Positions 1 to 6,504 of a stretch of DNA of 6,518 nucleotides are shown piece after piece; within the stretch, counting starts at the first letter, position 1, and each line of letters opens with the position of its first letter. The position numbers were made by a program, and so were the translations under genes. A model generated the notes under the pieces. That model made no database searches, was not told the DNA's origin, and was given only the letters and a program-made list of their open reading frames with translations. The DNA is from Clostridiales bacterium. Lineage in GTDB: Bacteria > Bacillota > Clostridia > Christensenellales > CAG-917. The stretch spans positions 1-6,518 of the forward strand of contig JAAZIO010000148.1 in NCBI GenBank assembly GCA_012800805.1, in the 5' to 3' direction.

Positions 1-18
1 AATTATTTAGTTTTAATA

Positions 19-67
19 ACAGCTTAATTTTTATTTAACCGCTTACAGTAAAATTTTTAGTTTAACC
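19..67 (-). repeat. Imperfect tandem repeat just downstream of ftsY
   Basis: On the minus strand two units follow the ftsY stop. Unit 1 (67-45) and unit 2 (40-19) share GGTTAAA, then TAAAAATT, then CTGT, with one single-base indel and three mismatches: 19 matches in about 22 positions, at a 27-base period. The region is very AT-rich, so the likeness may be partly compositional. No stem with GC pairs followed by a T tract is visible, so I do not call a terminator within bases 1-67. Confidence 0.35.
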
Positions 68-961
68 TTATAAAATTCCGTTCACAAACGCTTCGGGGTC
101 AAAGGTTATAAGGTCGTCTATCTTCTCGCCTACACCGACATACAAAACGGGAAGAGACAACTCCTCCGCTATCGCAATAACAACGCCGCCTTTTGCGGTT
201 CCGTCAAGCTTTGTCAATATTATGCCGTCAAGGTCGATGTCTTCGGAAAATACTTTTGCCTGCGCTACGGCGTTTTGACCGGTGGTTGCGTCAAGCACAA
301 GATACTTTCTGAAATCCGCGTTAGGCATTTCTCTGCCTACGACCCTGCAGATTTTTTTAAGCTCTTCCATGAGGTTCTTTTTGTTGTGGAGCCTTCCCGC
401 TGTATCAATCAGTATTACATCGGTATTCTTGGCTTTCGCGGATGCGATGGCGTCGAACACCACTGCGGCGGGGTCGCTCCCCTCGCCGTGATGGATTACC
501 CTGACACCCGCTCGCTCGCCCCAAACTTCAAGCTGGTCGCTGGCGGCTGCCCTGAAAGTGTCTGCCGCGGCTACAACCACGCTCTTTCCCTCTTTTTTGA
601 ACTTGTTCGCGAGCTTGCCGATTGCGGTAGTTTTTCCCACCCCGTTTACGCCCGCAAGAAGTATAACCAAAGGATATGAGTAGTCGTCAAGCTCAAAATC
701 CACCGAATACCTTAAAAGCTCTTTTAGCGCCTCTCTCGCCTCTTCGGGCTTTGTCAGCTTCCTTTCATAAATTTCGTCCTGAAGCTGCTCTATCAGGTTT
801 TGGGTTGCCGCAACTCCGATATCGGCTGAAAGCAGGGCTTCTTCAAGCTCCATGAAAAAATCATCGTCCAAAGCCTTCATATTAAAGACTTTGTAAAGCT
901 TTTTAGAAATAGCCTCTTTTGTCTTTTTCAGTCCTTCGGAAATTTTTGAAAAGAAAGACAT
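68..961 (-). CDS. ftsY: Signal recognition particle receptor FtsY (SRP GTPase)
   Basis: FtsY is the GTPase that docks SRP-bound ribosomes at the cytoplasmic membrane and hands nascent membrane proteins to the Sec translocon. The 297-residue protein has a helical N domain (about residues 1-90) and a GTPase G domain (about 97-297). Visible motifs are the P-loop GVNGVGKT (104-111), DTFRAAA (134-140), DTAGR (186-190), TKLDGTAKGG (250-259) and the closing GVGE (276-279). The C-terminus FDPEAFVNGIL is typical of FtsY and lacks the M domain that would mark Ffh. The long acidic A domain of E. coli FtsY is absent; the protein begins with a short basic amphipathic segment (MSFFSKISEGLKKTKEAISK), as in many Gram-positive forms, which probably provides the membrane contact. 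The ATG has GAGGT just upstream, and the gene starts 10 bases after smc ends, so the two are probably co-transcribed. Its partner ffh is not in the window. Confidence 0.97.
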   Translation of the reverse strand: MSFFSKISEGLKKTKEAISKKLYKVFNMKALDDDFFMELEEALLSADIGVAATQNLIEQLQDEIYERKLTKPEEAREALKELLRYSVDFELDDYSYPLVILLAGVNGVGKTTAIGKLANKFKKEGKSVVVAAADTFRAAASDQLEVWGERAGVRVIHHGEGSDPAAVVFDAIASAKAKNTDVILIDTAGRLHNKKNLMEELKKICRVVGREMPNADFRKYLVLDATTGQNAVAQAKVFSEDIDLDGIILTKLDGTAKGGVVIAIAEELSLPVLYVGVGEKIDDLITFDPEAFVNGIL

Positions 962-965
962 AACT

Positions 966-970
966 ACCTC
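966..970 (-). promoter_or_regulatory. Ribosome binding site of ftsY
   Basis: GAGGT on the minus strand ends 4 bases before the ftsY ATG. It lies in the 10-base gap right after the smc TAA (972-974), so a ribosome ending smc is already at the ftsY start region and coupling is likely. Confidence 0.8.
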
Positions 971-971
971 A

Positions 972-3900
972 TTATGACGCCTGTTTTTGCGCTTCGTCCA
1001 CTCTCTTTACGGCTTCCTCAAACTCAATGGACACAATCTTTGTCACGCCTTTTTCTTCCATAGCTACGCCGAATATCGTGTCGGCATGCCTCATTGTGGG
1101 CTTTCTGTGCGTAATGACGATAAACTGCGTCCTGTCGCTGAACATTCTTAAAAGTTCGGCAAACAGATTGGCGTTGGCGTCGTCGAGCGCTGCTTCGATT
1201 TCGTCCAGAACGCAGAAAGGCATGGGCTTAAGCTGAAGAATTGCAAAGAGTATCGCAATGGCCGTAAGCGCCTTTTCTCCGCCCGAAAGAAGTGATATAT
1301 GCTGAAGTTTCTTTCCCGGAGGCTGTGAGAAAATCTCTATGCCTGCCTCAAGCGGGTCGACTTCCTTTCCGTCCTCGCTCGGTTCAAGCGGCTCCAAGAT
1401 GAGCTTTGCGTTTCCGCCGTCAAAGAGCTTTTTGAAAATGGTCTGGAAGTTTGCGTTGATTTTTTCAAACGCGTCGTTGAACTTGACAACCATTTCCGCC
1501 GTCAAATCGGTTATGATTTTCTTCAAGTCGTCATACGCCGCCTGAACATCATCCCTTTCAGCGGTGAGCATCTGATAGCGCTCCTCAAGCTCCTGAAGGT
1601 CCTGAAGCGCCCTTAAGTTGACATCGCCAAGCCTTGCAATCTCACGCTTGATTGAAGCAATCTCGCTCTGCGCGCCGTAGTATTTGAAGTTTTCGTCTTT
1701 AATTTCAAGAGCGTTGCCGTATGTTAAGTTATATTCATTCAGAATATAATCCGCCATGTTATTGATTTCAATATCCGCCCTTTCAAGCAGGCCTTCGTCA
1801 CGGATTTTCTTTTCGGTAAGAAGCGCCTTTTCCTCCTGCGCCCTTGACTTTATTCCGTCAAGCTCACTTAAGCGGGCGTTCATGGCTTTCTTCTTTTCCG
1901 AGAAATTCTCAACTTCTTTTTCAAGCTCTTCGATGCGCTTTAAATCTTTTTCGGAAAGCTGCTCTTTTACGGGAGCGTTTCTTAAGCTGTCAAGGCGCGA
2001 TGTCACCGTCATAAGCCTGGCGTTGACATCAAGCAGGCTTTCTTTTAGTGACGCTTCGTCCCTTTGGGCGTTGTATATATCAGTGTCCAGGCTGTCTATA
2101 GCGCTCTTTACGGTAGCTATTTCAATCCTAAGTTCCATTATGCGCTTATAGAGCCTTTCCTTTTCGCTCTTTTTCTCTTGAGAAATCGTCTTGGACTGTT
2201 CGTTTAGAGCGCCGTATTTTTCTTTCTTCTCCTGAACGCTCATCTCCAGCCTGTCTATGGATGATATCTGGCGCTCGATTTCCTCAATCAGCCTGTTTAC
2301 ATGCTCAAGCTCGTCCGTATGCTTTTGGATTTCCGCTTTGATATGCTCCGCCTGTGAAGAGCTGAGTTTTACCCTCTCTTCATACAAGCCGCGCTTTAAG
2401 CTGAGCTCTTTTAATTTTCCGTCTATGTTGTTATGCTCTTGGGTTAATGTTTCAATCTCTTTTTCCGACTCTAGCTTTCTTAGCGTCAAGGCGTCAAGGC
2501 TTGCCTTTTGCCTGTCCAAAGCCTCTTTTGCAAGAGCGATATTTTTTTCCTGTTCCAAAAGACCCGTTTTTTCGCTCTTCACGCTTCCGCCCGTGATTGA
2601 GCCGTTTTTAGCGAAGATGTCACCGTCAAGCGTAACTATTTTAAACGCCTGACGATAGTTTCTAAACAGCCTTACGCCGGTGTCGATGTTGTCAACGACC
2701 ACGGTGTCGCCAAGAAGCCCCGCCATGAGTTTGTTATATATGGGATTATATTTAATCAATTGGGAAGCAAGCCCCAAACAACCCTTTTCATTCAGCGCGG
2801 CCCTTATATCGTCGGTAATCGCCCTGTCTCTGCAAGCGGAAAGCGGTCTGAATGTCGCTCTGCCGTAGCGCTTCATTTTCAGATAATTTATAAGGTGCTT
2901 TGCGTCGTCTTCGGTCTTTACTATTACATTTTGCAGGGTCGAGCCCAAAGCGCAGTCAATTGCGGTTATGTATTCTTCGGGCACGTTGATTACTTCCGCC
3001 ACAACGCCCATGATTTTTTCAGAAAGCTGCGGATTGCTCTTTGCGTCGTTCATCAGGTTTTTGACGGCTTCTTGGTAACCTCTGTAGTTTTCCTTTACGG
3101 ATATCAACGCTTTTATGTTGCCGTCAAGCTCGCCTATCTTTGAATTTAGACGCATTATATCAATGTTATACTGCTCTACCGCCTGCTTAAGCTCCATTCT
3201 TTCGGAAAGGATTTCGTTGTTCTTTTGCGTAAGCTCCGCAATCTCTTCTTTTATGGAGTCAAGCGTGCCTTGAGCAATGGATATTGCCGTAATCTGCTCA
3301 TCAAGCTGTGCGCGTTTAAGATTAAGCGCCTCGCTTAAGTTCTTTTGACGCTCTATGTTGATGCCCTTTTCGGTGGTAAGCCCAGTCAGATTGCCTTTTA
3401 ATGCGGATAACTCCTCAACCGAGCGGACATACTCAAGGTTTTTCCTTTCAAGTTCGCTCTCTTCTTTTGCGAGAATCTCGCTTAAGTTGTTATATTCGCT
3501 CTCGCATTTTTTATACTCGGCGTCAAGGCTTACGAAATATTTAAGCTTTTCTTCCTTTTGAGCCTTTAAATTTTCAATTCTTTCGGAAATTGTTGAAAGT
3601 CTTGTCTCAAGGCTTGTCCTTTCTGCCTTAAGGCGAGTCTCGTCTTCGGTCAAATTTGTCAGCTGAAGCTGGAAAACCTTGCTTTCGCCCGCAATTCTCT
3701 CCGCGTCTACTTTTAAAGTTAAAAGCTCGGCATTCAAAGCTTTAGAGAGGTCGTCGATTGCGGCAAGCTCTTCCATAAGCTTGTCAAACTCTCTTATGGC
3801 TTCTTGCAGCTCATGTTCGTTTTCTTCTAATTCAAGATTAGTCTTTCTTAAACGCTCGTAAATTTTGGATTTTACTTTTTCGTTGTTTTCATATTGATAA

Positions 3901-4598
3901 ATAAAAAGGTTGACTTCCTGTTTTCTTAAAGCTTCCTTTAACTCAAAATATTTCTTTGTGGCCTCCGCTTGCTTTCTAAGCGGATTAAGCTGCCTTTCAA
4001 GCTCCGCTATCCTTTCGTTTGCTATGCTGAGGTTTTGGCTTACCTTTTCAAGTTTTCTTTCGGCCTCGTTTCTTTGGTAGCGGAACTTGGATATCCCCGC
4101 GGCTTCCTCAAAAATATGCCTGCGGTCGTCGGGTTTAACGGAAAGTATCTCGTCAATCCTTCCCTGGCCGATGATTGAATATCCTTCTTTTCCTATGCCA
4201 GTATCGTGGGTAAGGTTAATAATATCTTTCATTCTGCAGCGCGAGCGGTTAATGTAATACTCGCTGTTGCCGCTTCTGTCAAGACGCCTTGTTATAACGA
4301 CTTCATCAAAATTGAGGCCGGGGAAAACTTTTCCGCCTTCGTTATCAAAATAAAGGGATACCTCGCAGTATGAAAGACTGCGTCGGTTTTCGGTACCGTT
4401 AAAGATGACGTCCTGCATGCTTTTTCCGCGGAGCGTTTTCGCGCTCTGCTCGCCCAGCGTCCAGCGGATTGCGTCGGCTATGTTGGACTTTCCGCATCCG
4501 TTGGGGCCGATGATAGCGGTTACGCCGTCTTTAAACTCTATCGTTACCTTGTCGGCAAAGGATTTGAATCCCCTTATTTCAAGCTTTTTAAAATTCAA
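972..4598 (-). CDS. smc: Chromosome segregation protein SMC (structural maintenance of chromosomes)
   Basis: SMC is the ATPase core of the bacterial condensin SMC-ScpAB, which organises and segregates the nucleoid, probably by loop extrusion. At 1208 residues it is full length for the family. The N-terminal half of the ATPase head carries Walker A GPNGCGKSN (31-39) and a Q-loop region GQGRIDEIL (144-152). Coiled coil follows (about 170-510), then the hinge (about 520-680) with the glycine motif GSITGG (666-671), then the return coiled coil (about 690-1010). The C-terminal head has the ABC signature LSGGEK (1104-1109), Walker B ending in D1132 E1133, the D-loop ALDDAN (1137-1142) and the switch histidine H1164 in ITHRK. 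The start is TTG: the first internal ATG (residue 61) would remove Walker A, no ATG or GTG lies upstream before an in-frame TAG, and an AAGAGGT ribosome binding site sits at good distance. A dedicated promoter lies about 30-60 bases upstream. The heptad-rich sequence produces several open antisense frames with no support. Confidence 0.98.
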   Translation of the reverse strand: MNFKKLEIRGFKSFADKVTIEFKDGVTAIIGPNGCGKSNIADAIRWTLGEQSAKTLRGKSMQDVIFNGTENRRSLSYCEVSLYFDNEGGKVFPGLNFDEVVITRRLDRSGNSEYYINRSRCRMKDIINLTHDTGIGKEGYSIIGQGRIDEILSVKPDDRRHIFEEAAGISKFRYQRNEAERKLEKVSQNLSIANERIAELERQLNPLRKQAEATKKYFELKEALRKQEVNLFIYQYENNEKVKSKIYERLRKTNLELEENEHELQEAIREFDKLMEELAAIDDLSKALNAELLTLKVDAERIAGESKVFQLQLTNLTEDETRLKAERTSLETRLSTISERIENLKAQKEEKLKYFVSLDAEYKKCESEYNNLSEILAKEESELERKNLEYVRSVEELSALKGNLTGLTTEKGINIERQKNLSEALNLKRAQLDEQITAISIAQGTLDSIKEEIAELTQKNNEILSERMELKQAVEQYNIDIMRLNSKIGELDGNIKALISVKENYRGYQEAVKNLMNDAKSNPQLSEKIMGVVAEVINVPEEYITAIDCALGSTLQNVIVKTEDDAKHLINYLKMKRYGRATFRPLSACRDRAITDDIRAALNEKGCLGLASQLIKYNPIYNKLMAGLLGDTVVVDNIDTGVRLFRNYRQAFKIVTLDGDIFAKNGSITGGSVKSEKTGLLEQEKNIALAKEALDRQKASLDALTLRKLESEKEIETLTQEHNNIDGKLKELSLKRGLYEERVKLSSSQAEHIKAEIQKHTDELEHVNRLIEEIERQISSIDRLEMSVQEKKEKYGALNEQSKTISQEKKSEKERLYKRIMELRIEIATVKSAIDSLDTDIYNAQRDEASLKESLLDVNARLMTVTSRLDSLRNAPVKEQLSEKDLKRIEELEKEVENFSEKKKAMNARLSELDGIKSRAQEEKALLTEKKIRDEGLLERADIEINNMADYILNEYNLTYGNALEIKDENFKYYGAQSEIASIKREIARLGDVNLRALQDLQELEERYQMLTAERDDVQAAYDDLKKIITDLTAEMVVKFNDAFEKINANFQTIFKKLFDGGNAKLILEPLEPSEDGKEVDPLEAGIEIFSQPPGKKLQHISLLSGGEKALTAIAILFAILQLKPMPFCVLDEIEAALDDANANLFAELLRMFSDRTQFIVITHRKPTMRHADTIFGVAMEEKGVTKIVSIEFEEAVKRVDEAQKQAS

Positions 4599-4604
4599 AA
4601 AGTA

Positions 4605-4611
4605 ACCTCTT
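4605..4611 (-). promoter_or_regulatory. Ribosome binding site that fixes the TTG start of smc
   Basis: The minus strand reads AAGAGGT, with GAGGT ending 6 bases before TTG (4596-4598). This spacing, together with the lack of any upstream ATG or GTG in frame before a TAG at 4623-4625, decides the start codon. Confidence 0.85.
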
Positions 4612-4620
4612 AAATTTGAT
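4610..4620 (-). repeat. 11-base direct repeat, copy downstream of the smc promoter
   Basis: The minus strand reads ATCAAATTTAA. An identical copy lies at 4670-4680, exactly 60 bases away. This copy starts a few bases after the predicted transcription start and runs into the ribosome binding site. The core TCAAATTTAA is an imperfect palindrome around AAATTT. The position suits an operator, but the sequence is AT-rich and chance is possible. Confidence 0.5.
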
Positions 4621-4628
4621 GCCTAGCT

Positions 4629-4657
4629 ATTATAGCATAATGACCCTGTCAAAACAA
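4629..4657 (-). promoter_or_regulatory. Sigma-A-type extended -10 promoter of smc-ftsY
   Basis: On the minus strand the -10 box is a perfect TATAAT (4629-4634), preceded by TGC, giving an extended -10 (TGnTATAAT). At 17-base spacing the -35 position holds TTGTTT (4652-4657), a 3 of 6 match. AT-rich sequence upstream could add an UP-like contribution. Transcription would start near 4622-4624, about 25 bases before the TTG of smc, leaving a short leader that contains the ribosome binding site. This promoter would let smc and ftsY be expressed independently of plsX-rnc. Confidence 0.8.
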
Positions 4658-4669
4658 GGCTTTTACTTA

Positions 4670-4680
4670 TTAAATTTGAT
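4670..4680 (-). repeat. 11-base direct repeat, copy upstream of the smc promoter
   Basis: This is the exact second copy of ATCAAATTTAA, ending 12 bases upstream of the putative -35 hexamer. With the copy at 4610-4620 it brackets the promoter. I recognise no known regulator site in it. Confidence 0.5.
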
Positions 4681-4783
4681 AAAACGGTCGATTTTGTTGA
4701 AACTAAAACGAAAAAAGTCTAAGGCTTTAAAGATTAAATCATTTACAATTTAGCAGCGGTAATTTTTAATATATAATTGCTCT

Positions 4784-5476
4784 TTAATTTTTTCCAAACA
4801 GCTTTTTGTTCTTTATTTCGTATAAGGCTGCTTTTGCGGCGTTTTGCTGGGCTTCTTTTTTCGTTTTGCCTTTGCCCTCTCCCATTTTGATATCATTGAT
4901 GTATACTGCAAAAGTAAACATGGGATTGTGCGCTGGGCCCTCACCAGAAATCATTTCATAGCGATGCACAAGAGAGTTTTTTAGCGCATATTCGTTAAGC
5001 TTTGACTTATAATCATGCGTTGTCTGGCTTTTGGCTGAAAGATTTATTTGCCCGTAAAGTGTCCTTAATATAAAATCCTCCGCTTCCTTTATGCCGGAAT
5101 CCAAAAAAATAGCTCCCACAATCGCTTCATAAAGGTCGGATTCGACGGAGGGAAGAGAGCTGATGTTCTGCTTTTTCTCCCCTGTTCCCACAAAAAGATA
5201 TTTTGAAACGCCAAGCCTGTTTATTGCGTCGGCAAGCGGCTTTTCGGACACTATTTGAGCTCTAAGCTTAGAAAGGTATCCTTCCGAATGGTCGTCAAAA
5301 CATTCAAACAATACTTTGGCGACGATGAAATCCAAAATGCTGTCACCCAAAAACCCGATGTTCTGATAGCTTTTGCCATCAGGATAAGAGCCATGGGTAA
5401 ATGCCCGCTTTAAAAGCTCCTTGTTTTTAAACTCATACCCTATCGCTTTCTCAATTTCCCCGAAAAAGTCCGCCAT
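4784..5476 (-). CDS. rnc: Ribonuclease III, with an altered catalytic signature
   Basis: RNase III cleaves double-stranded RNA, including rRNA precursors and structured mRNAs. The 230-residue protein has the family architecture: nuclease domain (about 1-145) and double-stranded RNA-binding domain (about 155-222, with GPAHNPMF at 180-187 and a basic GKGKTKKEAQQNAAKAAL segment at 201-218). Residue numbers happen to match E. coli RNase III. D45 (in FLGDS), E65 (in SEGYLSKLR), D114 and E117 (in SDLYEAIVGA) are present. The first half of the signature is not: family consensus NERLEFLGD reads YQNIGFLGD, so metal ligand E41 is G41 and E38 is Q38. This may lower or alter activity, or another residue may compensate. 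The RNA-binding domain and overall length show no decay. The ATG lies 3 bases after the plsX stop, with no Shine-Dalgarno in range, which suggests translational coupling. Assignment to the family is secure; full catalytic competence is not. Confidence 0.94.
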   Translation of the reverse strand: MADFFGEIEKAIGYEFKNKELLKRAFTHGSYPDGKSYQNIGFLGDSILDFIVAKVLFECFDDHSEGYLSKLRAQIVSEKPLADAINRLGVSKYLFVGTGEKKQNISSLPSVESDLYEAIVGAIFLDSGIKEAEDFILRTLYGQINLSAKSQTTHDYKSKLNEYALKNSLVHRYEMISGEGPAHNPMFTFAVYINDIKMGEGKGKTKKEAQQNAAKAALYEIKNKKLFGKN

Positions 5477-5479
5477 AGA

Positions 5480-6493
5480 TTAAATAATGTCTTTTGCCTG
5501 CTCCATATATTCCGCTATATTCTTTATGACCTCACGCTCGGCAAGGGTTTTTGCCTGCATTATTGCCGCGGATATGGATTTGGCTTTTGAAGCTCCGTGC
5601 GCTTTGACCACAACCTTATTTACGCCAAGGAAACAGGCCCCGCCGTTTTCATTGTAGTCCATTCTCTTTTTAAGTTTCTTAAGAGCGGGATAAAGCATAA
5701 GCGCTCCAAGCTTTGCCCTCGCTCCGCCGTTGTTAATCTCTTCTTTTAAAAGCGTAAAGATGGCGTTTGCGGTACCTTCAGCGGACTTTAAGGCAATATT
5801 GCCGTTAAAGCCGTCGCATACCACAACATCAAAATCTCCAGAGAGCAAATCCCTGGCCTCACAGTTTCCGACAAAATTCAAACCGCTGTTTTTAAGGTAT
5901 TCTATTGCTTCTTTGTTGAGCTGGTTGCCTTTTGTCTCCTCAGCCCCGTTAGATAAAAGCCCGACTCTGGGATTATCCGATATTGCCATGGCTTTGGCAA
6001 ACGCCGCTCCCATATATCCAAAGTGTAAAAGGTTTATGGGCTTGCAATCGACATTGGCTCCGCAGTCGCAAAGCACAACCTGCCCTCCTTTTACGGTGGG
6101 CAGCAACGGCGCAAGAGCTGGCCTTGAAACGCCGCTGATACGCCCGACTCTCATAAATGCGCCGGTAAGCACCGCCCCCGTCGAACCTGCGGATACGAAA
6201 GCGTCCGCGGTCGGGTCGCTCGAGAGGTCCTCAAGCGCTTTCACCAGCGAACTGTTCTTTTTGATTTTTACCGCCATGGTCGGGGATTCTTCATTGGTTA
6301 TGACCTCGGGAGCGTGAACGACGCTAAGCCTTGATTTGTCATAACTGTGTTTTGAAAGCAAGGATTCGATTGTTTCGTCTTCGCCGTATAAAGTAACACT
6401 TAGATTTTTGTCGGCTTTCAATGCCTCGACCGCGCCCGCAACTATTTCCGCGGGAGCGAAGTCTCCGCCAAACGCGTCAACTAAAACCCTCAT
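5480..6493 (-). CDS. plsX: Phosphate acyltransferase PlsX (acyl-ACP:phosphate acyltransferase)
   Basis: PlsX converts acyl-ACP and phosphate into acyl-phosphate, the donor used by PlsY to start phospholipid synthesis; it acts as a peripheral membrane enzyme. The 337-residue length is normal. Family motifs in order are VDAFGGDFAP (5-14, usually DAMGGD), SAGSTGA (101-107), RPALAPLLPT (124-133), CDCGANVDCKP (142-152), the EETKGN segment (185-190), DVVVCDGFNGNIALKS (222-237), and near the C-terminus GGACFLGVNK with AHGAS (284-302). The ATG is preceded at 5 bases by AAGGAG. The DAFGGD variant (M to F) and the three cysteines around the GANVD motif (C142, C144, C150) are mild departures from consensus. 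In many Bacillota acpP or fab genes lie between plsX and rnc; here rnc follows after 3 bases. The promoter of plsX is beyond the window edge. Confidence 0.97.
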   Translation of the reverse strand: MRVLVDAFGGDFAPAEIVAGAVEALKADKNLSVTLYGEDETIESLLSKHSYDKSRLSVVHAPEVITNEESPTMAVKIKKNSSLVKALEDLSSDPTADAFVSAGSTGAVLTGAFMRVGRISGVSRPALAPLLPTVKGGQVVLCDCGANVDCKPINLLHFGYMGAAFAKAMAISDNPRVGLLSNGAEETKGNQLNKEAIEYLKNSGLNFVGNCEARDLLSGDFDVVVCDGFNGNIALKSAEGTANAIFTLLKEEINNGGARAKLGALMLYPALKKLKKRMDYNENGGACFLGVNKVVVKAHGASKAKSISAAIMQAKTLAEREVIKNIAEYMEQAKDII

Positions 6494-6496
6494 AAT

Positions 6497-6504
6497 CTCT
6501 CCTT
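6497..6504 (-). promoter_or_regulatory. Ribosome binding site of plsX
   Basis: The minus strand reads AAGGAGAG, and the AAGGAG core ends 5 bases before the plsX ATG. This is a strong match to the anti-Shine-Dalgarno sequence and supports the chosen start. Confidence 0.9.

Noticed and set aside
275..679. A 134-codon plus-strand open frame opposite ftsY
   Set aside because: It overlaps the conserved GTPase motifs of ftsY in antisense and shows no recognisable domain.
1756..2652. Two 131-codon plus-strand open frames opposite the smc coiled coil
   Set aside because: The Glu/Lys/Leu-rich coiled coil on the minus strand gives Ser/Phe/Leu-rich antisense frames that stay open by composition. No family resemblance is visible.
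4647..4652. Consensus TTGACA -35 box upstream of smc
   Set aside because: Its spacing to the TATAAT is only 12 bases, too short for sigma-A. TTGTTT at 17 bases, with the extended -10, is the better partner.
4711..4728. Possible intrinsic terminator after rnc (AAAGCCTTAGACTTTTTT on the minus strand)
   Set aside because: The stem is only four pairs with one G-C, then a C-A mismatch, so it would not be stable enough. No other stem in the gap does better.
5341..5370. Frameshift or sequencing error as the cause of the odd RNase III signature
   Set aside because: No alternative frame restores ERLE, the frame is uninterrupted on both sides, and five adjacent residues depart from consensus. A base-calling error at codon 41 alone cannot be fully excluded.
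5730..6317. A 195-codon open frame on the plus strand opposite plsX
   Set aside because: It lies wholly antisense to a fully conserved PlsX, its translation is low-complexity Ser/Leu/Ala-rich as expected from the reverse of the real codons, and no ribosome binding site or homology supports it.
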